Below are positions 7,287-15,284 of a DNA stretch of 64,000 bases, piece by piece; position 1 is the stretch's first letter; each line of letters starts with the position of its first letter. The notes below the pieces were generated by a model. The model was given only the letters and a program-made list of their open reading frames with translations, was not told the origin of the DNA and did not search any database. The translations under genes and the position numbers were made by a program. This stretch comes from CAIWHR01 sp963734085 (GTDB lineage: Bacteria > Pseudomonadota > Gammaproteobacteria > Burkholderiales > Casimicrobiaceae): the NCBI GenBank assembly GCA_963734085.1, contig CAVTFT010000020.1, positions 1-64,000 on the forward strand, in the 5' to 3' direction.

Positions 7287-7901
7287 ATGAGGCTAATCGA
7301 CAATCTAGCCGTGGTTGGTCTGGCAACCATTCTGTGGGGCATGGTCCCGGCAACGGCGTCTGTTCAGCCGGATTTCAGCAGGGCCGCCGGAAGCGAATCG
7401 ACCGTCGCCGGACCCAACGAAGGCCTGAGCAACGACACAGTGGATTGCCGCGCCATGCAGTGCGGGCTGCTTGATCAGCGAGCCGCGTCCCGCGCCGTCG
7501 CCATCGCCGCGGGGGCAACGCCGGCCGCGACATCCTATGCTCCGTCGATGTTTCCGGCTCTCAACGCGGGTTCGAGCGGTGTGGGAGCGCCGAATAACCC
7601 GCAAACCATGAACGACCGGAACCTCGCCGCGGGTTCTCCCAACGTTGAAGTACAGCCCGCACTGTTCTCGCTCATCGCCCCGGGCAGCGCCGATACGCAG
7701 CTCTGCATCGACAACGGTAATCTTCTCGGGCTCAAGTCCAACTGCTCGCCGGCCATCCCGCCTCCGAAACACTGCGAGATCTTCACCGACGACCAGAATC
7801 CCGCGTGCAGACCCGGCATCATTCCTGAACCGGGGACCCTGCTGCTGCTCGGCATGGGTCTGCTGGGCATCATGGCAGTGCGCGGTCGCGGAACACGCTG
7901 A
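7287..7901 (+). CDS. PEP-CTERM sorting domain protein B
   Basis: Small exported XrtA substrate of 204 residues. The signal peptide is NLAVVGLATILWGMVPATAS. The C-terminus IPEPGTLLLLGMGLLGIMAV followed by RGRGTR is a canonical PEP-CTERM tail. The mature region is rich in A, S, N and P and probably disordered. Cysteines cluster in two places, CRAMQC near residue 51 and a C-terminal group (CIDNG, NCSP, HCEI, ACRPG) just before the sorting signal. I recognise no domain in the mature part. The ribosome binding site upstream of the ATG is weak. No clear terminator is visible in the 167 bases between this gene and the convergent aroE. Confidence 0.9.
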   Translation: MRLIDNLAVVGLATILWGMVPATASVQPDFSRAAGSESTVAGPNEGLSNDTVDCRAMQCGLLDQRAASRAVAIAAGATPAATSYAPSMFPALNAGSSGVGAPNNPQTMNDRNLAAGSPNVEVQPALFSLIAPGSADTQLCIDNGNLLGLKSNCSPAIPPPKHCEIFTDDQNPACRPGIIPEPGTLLLLGMGLLGIMAVRGRGTR

Positions 7902-8068
7902 TCTCGGCACGACATTCCGCTGACCGGGCGTTGGCTTTTGGGCTCGCTGAACGATCGGCCTCCATCTCGAACACGCTCGTCCGCGCCCGTCCGCCGAGGG
8001 ACGCGGGCACGAAACGGTAACACGCGGCTCCGGCCCGGAGCGAGCGCCTCGCCGCCTCGGCAAGAGGA

Positions 8069-8923
8069 TCACGCGCTCGCCACCTTCGCGCGAATATCGT
8101 TCTCGATCAGCACCCGCAGCTCGGGTGTGACCTCAGGCGTCACGCCGAACCATTTCCGGAAGCCGAAACCCGCCTGGTGGAGGAGCATCCCGAGCCCGTC
8201 GACGACGCGATGCCCGCGGGCGCGCGCCTGGGCGAGGAGGTCGGTTTCGATTGGCACGTAGACGGCGTCGATCACGATCGCATCCGGCTTCAACGCGTGC
8301 AGCTCGATATCAAGCAACGGCTTGCCGTGCATCCCGAGTGACGTGCAGTTGACGAGCAGGTCCGCCGTCGGCAGGAGTCGCGGCAGATCCCAAAAGCCGG
8401 TAGCGCGCACGTGCGGGCCGAATTGCTCCGCGACATGCTGGGCGCGCTCGACCGTCCGGTTGACCAGGGTGACTTCGACGCCGCGCTCGATCAGCGCGTG
8501 TGCAGCCGCGCGCGCGGCGCCACCTGCACCGAGCACCACGGCGAACACGCACGACGAATCCCATCCAGGGACGCGATCGTCGAGATTGCTGATGAATCCG
8601 TGCGGATCCGAGTTGCCGCCGACGAGCTCGCCCTGCTCGAACCACAGCGTGTTGACGGCGCCGACCGCCTCCGCCACCGGATCGCGGCGCGCGACCAGGC
8701 GAAAAGCGGCCTCCTTGTGCGGCACGGTGACGTTGCCGCCGACATATCCGTGCGCCGTGAGGTGCTTGATGAAGTTTTCGAACGCGCCGGGGGCGACATC
8801 CTGCAGGTCATAGGTCCCTGGGATGCCCAGCAGCGCGAGCCAGTAGCCGTGGATCATCGGCGAGCGCGAATGGGCAACCGGATGGCCCATCACGCACGCG
8901 CGTGGAATCGAGGTGACGCTCAC
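8069..8923 (-). CDS. aroE: shikimate dehydrogenase
   Basis: NADP-dependent reduction of 3-dehydroshikimate to shikimate in aromatic amino acid synthesis; cytosolic. From the GTG at 8923 the protein has 284 residues, close to the 270-280 usual for the family. The shikimate-binding motif PVAHSRSP is at 15-22, NVTVPHKE with the catalytic lysine at 70, and the NADP-binding GAGGAARAA near 133 followed by LVNRT. The frame runs on to a GTG at 8971 but without homologous sequence. Starting at VSVTSIPRACVMGHP gives the conserved N-terminus. It stands alone, convergent with PEP-CTERM gene B and divergent from gene C, so it is probably unrelated to the sorting system. Confidence 0.93.
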   Translation of the reverse strand: MSVTSIPRACVMGHPVAHSRSPMIHGYWLALLGIPGTYDLQDVAPGAFENFIKHLTAHGYVGGNVTVPHKEAAFRLVARRDPVAEAVGAVNTLWFEQGELVGGNSDPHGFISNLDDRVPGWDSSCVFAVVLGAGGAARAAAHALIERGVEVTLVNRTVERAQHVAEQFGPHVRATGFWDLPRLLPTADLLVNCTSLGMHGKPLLDIELHALKPDAIVIDAVYVPIETDLLAQARARGHRVVDGLGMLLHQAGFGFRKWFGVTPEVTPELRVLIENDIRAKVASA

Positions 8924-9019
8924 GAAAGCTGCCTGCAATCGAAAGATAACGCGCTGGCCCCAGACGCACACTTGACCGCGCTTTCAGAGTCCGCCGGGGC
9001 CGATGCTAACACCTGCGCC

Positions 9020-9036
9020 TGTCGAAAAAACTTACA
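9020..9036 (+). promoter_or_regulatory. copy 3 of the shared 17-bp motif (candidate activator site)
   Basis: TGTCGAAAAAACTTACA fits YGTCGA-N5-YTTACA. Its centre lies about 71 bp upstream of the -24 element of gene C, in the same orientation relative to the promoter as copies 1 and 2. Confidence 0.65.
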
Positions 9037-9096
9037 ATCCGAGTCGCCGAAATTGTTGTAGACACCTAAGCTGATGATAACACAACAGAAAATATT

Positions 9097-9113
9097 GTGG
9101 CACGGGCTGTGCT
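9097..9113 (+). promoter_or_regulatory. sigma-54 (-24/-12) promoter of PEP-CTERM gene C
   Basis: GTGGCACGGGCTGTGCT has GG (9099-9100) and GC (9111-9112) with exact ten-base spacing. The predicted transcript starts near 9124. This rules out an in-frame ATG at 9074 as the start of gene C and supports the ATG at 9182. Confidence 0.88.
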
Positions 9114-9181
9114 TTTTTGAGCGGAAGCTCTTCTTCCGCCGTTGTAGTACGTTCGGAACGGGGCAGAGGCCGGAGGGTGTG

Positions 9182-9853
9182 ATGCTCAGGTGGGTTTCCG
9201 CGATCGGTTTCGCTGCAGCGCTGCTCTGGGTGGCGCCGTCGAGTGCGACCGTCACGATCTCCATCGCCGACGGGATCCATCCGGTCGCTACCTGCGCCGA
9301 TGGCGCGGCCTGCGACGCCGATCCGGCAAGCGGCAGCGTCAAGTTCGTCTACGTCGTCGGCGCATGGGCCGGGAGTGTCGCGACGGGGTTGTCGGGGTCG
9401 CCCGTGCCGGTGATCGATCTCAAGGGCTATGCGACCAGCGCGGGCGGCGGAACCTTAACGATGCTGGTGTCGGACGTCGATTTCGCGCTCGGTGCGACGT
9501 CGGGGTTGCACCCCTTCGGTGGGAGCATCAGCGGCACCGAGCCCGGTCCGGGTTCCTCGGTTGCCTACTCGATGTGGATCGACGATGCGAACGCGCTGTT
9601 CGGGATGAACGACCTCGTCGATTCCGGCTCGACGGTGAACATGCCCTTCGCCGAGTCGGTTTCCGGTACGGCGACGACCGCCGGCGCGTTCTCCATGACG
9701 CTGGGTGTAACCGTCACCCACGGCACGACCGGCTTCACCAGCTTCGAGTTCGACCCCGCCGTGGCCGCACCCGCACCCGAGCCAGGAACGCTCGCACTCG
9801 TCGGTGCGGCTCTGGCAGGTCTTGCCGCTCTGCAGCGGCGCCGGGCGCGCTGA
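9182..9853 (+). CDS. PEP-CTERM sorting domain protein C
   Basis: Exported XrtA substrate of 223 residues. The start ATG at 9182 has GGAGGG about five bases upstream and lies downstream of the predicted transcript start. The signal peptide is SAIGFAAALLWVAPSSA. The mature part is a beta-rich, glycine/serine-rich sequence with one close cysteine pair (CADGAAC near residue 38) and no recognisable enzyme domain. The tail PAPEPGTLALVGAALAG followed by LAALQRRRAR is a standard PEP-CTERM signal. It is a single-gene unit with its own promoter and terminator. Confidence 0.92.
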   Translation: MLRWVSAIGFAAALLWVAPSSATVTISIADGIHPVATCADGAACDADPASGSVKFVYVVGAWAGSVATGLSGSPVPVIDLKGYATSAGGGTLTMLVSDVDFALGATSGLHPFGGSISGTEPGPGSSVAYSMWIDDANALFGMNDLVDSGSTVNMPFAESVSGTATTAGAFSMTLGVTVTHGTTGFTSFEFDPAVAAPAPEPGTLALVGAALAGLAALQRRRAR

Positions 9854-9874
9854 CCCACTTCCCGATCCGTCGCC

Positions 9875-9904
9875 AACGGCCGCCGCGAGCGGCCGTTGTC
9901 TTTT
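9875..9904 (+). terminator. rho-independent terminator of PEP-CTERM gene C
   Basis: AACGGCCG (9875-9882) and CGGCCGTT (9890-9897) form a perfect eight-base stem with a seven-base loop, followed by GTCTTTT. It lies between gene C and the convergent binding-protein gene and could serve both. Confidence 0.8.
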
Positions 9905-9930
9905 GGCGCGCAACCGCGAATAGGCTGTTG

Positions 9931-11064
9931 CTAGTGAATGAACTTTCCCTCGCGCCCGATCATCGACAGGTCGACATACTGCGAGCCGTTGTGGTTCTCG
10001 GGCGAAAAGCGCACCTGGAATCCGCCGATCTCGAGATTGGAGATCGATTCCATCGCGGCGACGAACTTCTCCCGTGTCGGGTCTTTGCCCGTGCGGCGCA
10101 GGCCCTCGACCAGCACCTTGGCGGCGATGAAGCCTTCGAGGCTCGAATAGTTGACGTCGACGTTGCCCCGCTTGGCGAACTCGAGGTATTCCTTGACGAT
10201 GGGCACCATCGGGCTCCACGGATAGGGCACCACCTGCGAGACCATCACGCCGCGTCCCTCGGCGCCCAGCGCTTCGGCCAGCGCCTTGCTCCCGACGAAC
10301 GAGACGTTGAAGAACTGCGAGATGCTGCCGGCTTTTTTCATCTGCTTCACGAACTCGGCCACTGACGTGTAGGCGGAGATCATCACCGTCGCCTCCGGCT
10401 CGGCGGCGTTGATCGTCTTCACGGCCTCGGCGACGTTCGTCGTATTGCGCTCGACCGTGCCGAGCGCCATCGGCTGCATGTTGCGCCGCGTGAGCGCGCG
10501 CTTGACCCCTTCGAGGCCGGCCTGGCCGTACGCATCGTTCTGATAGAAGACTGCGAATTTCCTGACGCCGGTTCGGGCCAGGTGATCGACGATCTTTTCG
10601 GTCTCGTCGTAATAGCTCGCACGCACGTTGAAGATGTACCGGTTCAGCGGGGCGCGCAACAGCTCCGCGCCGGTGAAAGGCGCGACGAACGGAACTCTTG
10701 CCGCGGTGAAGATCGGCAGCGACGCCTGCGAGGTCGGCGTTCCGACGTACGCGAAGAGCAGGAAGACGCGATCTTCCTCGATCAGCTTCTTGGTGTTCTC
10801 GGCGGCGAGCTTCGATTCGTACTTGTCGTCGCGCGACTTGAGCTCGATCCGGCGGCCGTTGACGCCGCCTTGCGCGTTGATGTAGTCGAGCCAGAGCTTG
10901 GCACCGTCGCGGTACTGGATCCCCAGCTGCGCGGCAGGGCCGGTGAACGCCGCGCTCTGCCCGATCAGGATCGACGTCGGCGTGATCCCGTCCTGCCCCA
11001 GCGCGGCGGACATCGACGCGAGGAGGGCGCCGATCGCGGCGATTATCGAAAGGATACGTTTCAT
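9931..11064 (-). CDS. ABC transporter substrate-binding protein, branched-chain amino acid type
   Basis: Periplasmic ligand-binding protein of the LivK/Peripla_BP_6 family, 377 residues from the ATG at 11064, which has GGGGAG five bases upstream. The signal peptide is RILSIIAAIGALLASMSAALG. The mature protein opens with ITPTSILIGQSAAFTGPAAQLG, includes NAQGGVNGRRIEL and KYESKLAAENTKKLI and has the paired Rossmann-like lobes of the family. No permease or ATPase genes are adjacent on either side, so it is an orphan component. In betaproteobacteria such solo proteins often work with distant transporters or as sensors of aromatic acids or amino acids. The ligand cannot be told from sequence. Confidence 0.88.
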   Translation of the reverse strand: MKRILSIIAAIGALLASMSAALGQDGITPTSILIGQSAAFTGPAAQLGIQYRDGAKLWLDYINAQGGVNGRRIELKSRDDKYESKLAAENTKKLIEEDRVFLLFAYVGTPTSQASLPIFTAARVPFVAPFTGAELLRAPLNRYIFNVRASYYDETEKIVDHLARTGVRKFAVFYQNDAYGQAGLEGVKRALTRRNMQPMALGTVERNTTNVAEAVKTINAAEPEATVMISAYTSVAEFVKQMKKAGSISQFFNVSFVGSKALAEALGAEGRGVMVSQVVPYPWSPMVPIVKEYLEFAKRGNVDVNYSSLEGFIAAKVLVEGLRRTGKDPTREKFVAAMESISNLEIGGFQVRFSPENHNGSQYVDLSMIGREGKFIH

Positions 11065-11204
11065 GAATCTCCCCATGGCGGGCCGCTCGAATGGCGCGCG
11101 CCGCCGGCGCGGGTGGTAATCCAAGTCGAACCGACAAGCAATCTTCGCGCCAAAAGGCACCACGCGTCACCACCGGACGTGGGAGCGGGCGCGCCCAAGG
11201 GCCG

Positions 11205-11714
11205 CTAGCTTTCGAGCCGTGCCCTCAGTCCCTCCGGGCGCAGCGTATCGTAGACCTCGAAGGGCTGGTGAATCCAGGGGCTGTCGGCCAGATAATCGAC
11301 GTAGAAGTCGGGCTTGAACGTCGAGCACGCCTTCCACCACAGCACAGCGGTTCGGCACGAGCGTACGACCGGCCAACGTTCAGGCAGCGCCTTGTGGACC
11401 GCGGCGAGCGTGACGCCGGAGTCGACCATGTCGTCGACCAGCAGGACCCGCTCGCCGAGCCGCGGCGAGGTCATCGTCATGTGCTCGGCGATCACGAGCT
11501 CGCCGCGGACGGTACCGCCTTCGGCCGCGTACGAATGGGTCGACAGGATCGCGAGCGGACGCTCGAAGATCCGCGACAGCACATCGCCCACGCGCATCCC
11601 GCCGCGAGCGATGCAGATGATCTGGTTGAACTCGTAGCCCGCCTCATAGACGTTGAGAGCGAGGCGCTCGACGTACGTGTTGTACTGGTCCCAACTGACG
11701 TAGAGGTTCGGCAT
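11205..11714 (-). CDS. phosphoribosyltransferase family protein
   Basis: Type I phosphoribosyltransferase of 169 residues, probably a purine salvage enzyme of the hypoxanthine/xanthine type. The PRPP-binding loop is RVLLVDDMVDSGVTL at about 89-103. The N-terminal ICIARGGMRVGDVLSR resembles the flexible-loop region of GPT-like enzymes. It is the last gene of the minus-strand housekeeping cluster, 93 bases after purA, and this purA-PRT order recurs in betaproteobacteria. Base specificity is not resolved. Confidence 0.85.
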   Translation of the reverse strand: MPNLYVSWDQYNTYVERLALNVYEAGYEFNQIICIARGGMRVGDVLSRIFERPLAILSTHSYAAEGGTVRGELVIAEHMTMTSPRLGERVLLVDDMVDSGVTLAAVHKALPERWPVVRSCRTAVLWWKACSTFKPDFYVDYLADSPWIHQPFEVYDTLRPEGLRARLES

Positions 11715-11807
11715 GCTGGGCTCCGCTCGGGGTCCGGGCGTGGGGATCGATGGTGCGCAACGGAATTCGACGTCGTGGAACGTTCCGCCGCTCGATCGGG
11801 TGCGACG

Positions 11808-13100
11808 TCAATGGAACGGGTGGTGCCGCAGGATCGTCTCGCTCCGGTCCGGTCCCGTCGAAACCATGGCGATCGGCACTCCGGTCAGCGCTTCGATCCG
11901 CTCGAGATACGCGCGCGCGTTGGCGGGAAGCCTATCGAATGTCCGCACGCCGACGGTGCTGTCGTTCCATCCCCGCATCGTTTCGTAGACCGGAACACAT
12001 TCGGCCACGGCGTCGGCGCCGGAGGGCAGCAACGCGAGCGGCGCCCCGTGCACGGTGTAGCCGGTGCAGATCCTGATTTCGGGCAGACCGTCGAGCACGT
12101 CGAGCTTGGTAATGCAAAGGCCGGTGACGCCGTTCAACTGAAAGGAGCGCTTGAGCGCAGGCACGTCGAGCCAGCCGCAGCGGCGCGGCCGGCCGGTGAC
12201 GGAGCCGAACTCGTTGCCGCGCTTCGCGAGTCCCGCGCCCACGGCGTCGGTGAGCTCGGTCGGGAACGGGCCCGTGCCCACCCGCGTCGTGTACGCCTTG
12301 ACGATGCCGAGCACGTAATCGAGAAACTCGGGCCCGACGCCCGCACCGGGGGCCGCCGCGCCGGCGAGGCAGTTCGACGACGTGACGTACGGATACGTGC
12401 CGTGGTCGATGTCGAGCAACGCGCCCTGCGCACCTTCGAACAGCAGCGACTCGCCGCGCGCCCGCGCCGCCTGCAGCAGCGCGGCGACGTCGGCGACCAT
12501 CGGCTGCAGCGCCGACGCGAGTGCCAGCGTCTCGTCACGCGTCTTCTCGAACGGCACCGCTTCGCGTCCGAAATACCGGGTCAGCACGAAATTGTGGTAC
12601 TCGAGCAGCGCAATGAGCTTTCCGGTGAAGCGGTCCGGATAGAAGAGGTCCTGCAGCCTGATCGCGCGGCGCGCGACCTTGTCCTCGTAGGCGGGACCGA
12701 TTCCGCGTCCGGTCGTGCCGATCTTCGCTTCGCCCATCGCGCCCTCGCGCGCCTGGTCGAGCGCGACGTGATAGGGCAGCACCAGCGGACACGCCGGAGA
12801 GATGCGCAGGCGCGGGCGCACTTCGACCCCCGCCGCTTCGAGCTCGCCAATCTCCTGCAGCAGCGCGGACGGAGACAGAACGACGCCGTTGCCGATGTAC
12901 ACCGACACGCCGGGGTGAAGGATCCCCGACGGGATCAGCCGCAGCACCGTCTTCCGGCCGCCGATGACGAGCGTGTGACCCGCGTTGTGGCCGCCCTGGA
13001 AGCGGACGACGCCCTGCGCGTGCTCGGTCAGCCAGTCGACGACCTTGCCCTTGCCCTCATCGCCCCACTGCGTGCCGATGACGACGACATTCTTCCCCAT
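11808..13100 (-). CDS. purA: adenylosuccinate synthetase
   Basis: GTP-dependent conversion of IMP and aspartate to adenylosuccinate, first step of AMP synthesis; cytosolic. From the ATG at 13100 it has 430 residues, the usual size. The N-terminal VVVIGTQWGDEGKGK carries the GTP-binding and catalytic Asp, then GGHNAGHT. GTTGRGIGPAYEDK, FEGAQG and the TGRPRRCGWLD segment follow. A longer in-frame reading to 13175 adds non-homologous residues and is rejected. It lies downstream of hisZ, the usual betaproteobacterial order. Confidence 0.96.
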   Translation of the reverse strand: MGKNVVVIGTQWGDEGKGKVVDWLTEHAQGVVRFQGGHNAGHTLVIGGRKTVLRLIPSGILHPGVSVYIGNGVVLSPSALLQEIGELEAAGVEVRPRLRISPACPLVLPYHVALDQAREGAMGEAKIGTTGRGIGPAYEDKVARRAIRLQDLFYPDRFTGKLIALLEYHNFVLTRYFGREAVPFEKTRDETLALASALQPMVADVAALLQAARARGESLLFEGAQGALLDIDHGTYPYVTSSNCLAGAAAPGAGVGPEFLDYVLGIVKAYTTRVGTGPFPTELTDAVGAGLAKRGNEFGSVTGRPRRCGWLDVPALKRSFQLNGVTGLCITKLDVLDGLPEIRICTGYTVHGAPLALLPSGADAVAECVPVYETMRGWNDSTVGVRTFDRLPANARAYLERIEALTGVPIAMVSTGPDRSETILRHHPFH

Positions 13101-13211
13101 GCCTCTATCCGATCCCGGGTTGGTGACGACCGGAGAACTTGCGCCGGTGCTTCGCGCTGCCGAGTGCATGCTCACGGTGCCGCATCGACCCCTCGCTGAC
13201 CGTGATCCGGA

Positions 13212-14174
13212 TCAAACAACGCTCGCAAGCTGCCGCAGGTCGAGCGTGAAGCCGGTTGCCGGCCGGGCGCGGCCGAAGGCCTTGCCGATGCCGTCGTAGC
13301 GTCCGCCGTTGCCGATCGCCGCCGGCAGGCCGGAGGTAAACACCGAGAAGATCGCGCCGTTCTGGTAATGGTAGCCGCGCAGATCGGCAAGATCGATGTG
13401 CAGCGCTTCGACGTGCGGCTGCGCGGACTTCGCAAGCGTGGCCAATGCGGCGAGCGCGTTGCTGATCGCCGGGGTATCGGGCAGGCGTTCGCGGGCCAGC
13501 GCGAGAACTTCGTGCGCGGGACCATAGAGCTGCGGCAGCGCGTTCAGGGCATCGCGCCACGCGGCAGGCAATCGGGCAGTGAGCTCGGCTACTGCCGATG
13601 CGTCCTTCGCGCGAAGCGCCGCGAAGAGCTCCGTGTCCTCGCCGTTGGCACCGATGCCGGCACCTGCCGCAAGCGCGCGATAGACGCCGACATGCCCGAG
13701 ATCGAGATGCAGCGCGTGCACGCCGGCGACCGCGAGCGAGGACAGCAGCAATCCGACGACCTCGGCGTCGCCGGCAATGCCGGGCTCGCCGAAGAGCTCG
13801 GCGCCGATCTGCACGACCTCGCGCGTCTCGCCGATGCCGGCCGTCGTGCGCAGCACGCTCCCCGCATAACACAACCGCGTCGTCCCGGGCTCGTTCAGCA
13901 AATGGGCGTCGATGCGCGCGACCTGCGGCGTAATGTCGGCGCGAACGCCGAGCAGCCGGCCGGACAGCGGATCGACGACCTTGAACGTCTGCAGATCGAG
14001 ATCGCGACCGGTGCCGGTCAGCAGCGAATCGAGGTGCTCGACCAGCGGTGGCTGCACGAGCCGGTAGCCCTTCGCGCGAAAGTGGTCGATGAGCGCGCGA
14101 CGAAGCGCTTCGATCCGCTCGGCTTCCACCGGCAGAACGTCTTCGATGTGCTCGGGCAGGACCCACTTACGCAT
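13212..14174 (-). CDS. hisZ: ATP phosphoribosyltransferase regulatory subunit
   Basis: Catalytically inactive HisRS paralogue that forms the hetero-octameric HisZ-HisG enzyme starting histidine synthesis. Its 320 residues begin MRKWVLPEHIEDVLPVEAER. It keeps class II synthetase-like motifs (GVRADITPQVARI, GGRYDGIGKAFG) but lacks the anticodon-binding domain. It is somewhat shorter than the roughly 380 residues of typical betaproteobacterial HisZ. The ATG at 14174 overlaps the DUF2065 stop by eight bases, so translational coupling is likely. A short-form HisG should be encoded elsewhere. Confidence 0.92.
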   Translation of the reverse strand: MRKWVLPEHIEDVLPVEAERIEALRRALIDHFRAKGYRLVQPPLVEHLDSLLTGTGRDLDLQTFKVVDPLSGRLLGVRADITPQVARIDAHLLNEPGTTRLCYAGSVLRTTAGIGETREVVQIGAELFGEPGIAGDAEVVGLLLSSLAVAGVHALHLDLGHVGVYRALAAGAGIGANGEDTELFAALRAKDASAVAELTARLPAAWRDALNALPQLYGPAHEVLALARERLPDTPAISNALAALATLAKSAQPHVEALHIDLADLRGYHYQNGAIFSVFTSGLPAAIGNGGRYDGIGKAFGRARPATGFTLDLRQLASVV

Positions 14175-14358
14175 TGCGAATCAGCCAGAACGCGGCGAGC
14201 CCAATGACGATCGAGGCGAGGCCGATGAAGCGCAGTTGCCCGTCGGTCAGCTGCACGAGCTTGCGGAAGCTTTCGCGCCACAGCTGCGGCGCGAGCAGCG
14301 GCAACAACCCTTCGACGACGAGGACCAGCGCGAACGCCGCCCACAGCGAATCCGCCAC
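14167..14358 (-). CDS. DUF2065 small membrane protein (YjeT-like)
   Basis: 63-residue inner-membrane protein of unknown function with two hydrophobic segments (AAFALVLVVEGLLPLLAP and FIGLASIVIGLAAFWLI) joined by WRESFRKLVQLTDGQLR, the DUF2065 signature. The family is regularly encoded directly after hflC and before hisZ or purA, as here. It may act with the HflKC complex, but that is association only. Its end overlaps the hisZ start. Confidence 0.85.
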   Translation of the reverse strand: MADSLWAAFALVLVVEGLLPLLAPQLWRESFRKLVQLTDGQLRFIGLASIVIGLAAFWLIRNA

Positions 14359-14393
14359 GCCGTCGCTCCCTTCGCGCGCCCGCCGCCCGACCG

Positions 14394-15284
14394 TTACCTG
14401 GGCGCCTTCGCGCCTGTGCCGCCCTGGTTCTTCAGGTAGCGGAAGAAGTCGGAGGACGGATCGAGCACCATCAGGTCGCTCCGGCTGCGGAAGGTCGCCT
14501 TGTACGCTTCGAGACTCCGGTAGAACGCATAGAACTCCGGATTCGTGCCGTACGCCTGCGCATAGATCGCCGATGCCTTGGCGTCGCCTTCGCCCTTCAG
14601 CTTCTGCGCCTGGCGGTAGGCGTCGGCGAGGATCACCTCGCGCTGGCGATCGGCATCGGCGCGGATCTTCTCGGACTCTGCCTGTCCGAGCGAGCGCAGC
14701 TCGTTCGCCACGCGGCGGCGCTCCGATTCCATCCGCGCGTACACGGGACTCGTCACGTCGGGCGGCAGCTCGACCCGGCGCAGCCGCACGTCGACGATCT
14801 CGACGCCGAAGGTCTTGGCGTCGGTGTCCGCTTTCTGCCGCGTGGTCGCCATGATCTTGTCACGCTCGGTTGCGATCACCTCGTGCACGGTGCGCTTGTT
14901 GATCTCCTCGCGCAGGCTCGCGCGGACGGTCCTCGACAGCCGCTGGCGCGCGACCTCCTCGTCGCCTTGCTGCATGCTGACGTAAAACTGCTTGACGTCG
15001 GTGATGCGCCATAGCACGAAGAAGTCGATCAGCAGCGGCTTCTTCTCGGAGGTCGTAATCCGGTCGGGCTCGCTGTTGTCGAGCAGCAGGATCCGCTTGT
15101 CGTAGAACTTCACGTTCTGCAGCAACGGCACCTTCGTATACAGACCGGCCTTGGGCTGCGTCTCGATGATCTCGCCCAGCTGGAACTTGATCGCGTACTG
15201 GCGCTGGTCGACGGTGTAGAGCGCCTGCGACGCGACGAGCAGCACCGCGACGACGAGCGCCAGGAGCGGCATCGTGAACTTCAT
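14394..15284 (-). CDS. hflC: protease modulator HflC
   Basis: Inner-membrane SPFH/stomatin-family protein that assembles with HflK into the large periplasmic-facing cage around FtsH and modulates its proteolysis. It has 296 residues, an N-terminal membrane anchor (MPLLALVVAVLLVASQAL) and the Band 7 domain at about 20-215 with RQYAIKFQLGEI and DVRLRRVELP. A coiled coil follows. The ATG overlaps the hflK stop by four bases (ATGA). Confidence 0.96.
   Translation of the reverse strand: MKFTMPLLALVVAVLLVASQALYTVDQRQYAIKFQLGEIIETQPKAGLYTKVPLLQNVKFYDKRILLLDNSEPDRITTSEKKPLLIDFFVLWRITDVKQFYVSMQQGDEEVARQRLSRTVRASLREEINKRTVHEVIATERDKIMATTRQKADTDAKTFGVEIVDVRLRRVELPPDVTSPVYARMESERRRVANELRSLGQAESEKIRADADRQREVILADAYRQAQKLKGEGDAKASAIYAQAYGTNPEFYAFYRSLEAYKATFRSRSDLMVLDPSSDFFRYLKNQGGTGAKAPR

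Noticed and set aside
9074..9181. Earlier in-frame ATG at 9074 as the start of PEP-CTERM gene C
   Set aside because: It lies upstream of and across the sigma-54 promoter, and the extra residues would precede the signal peptide.
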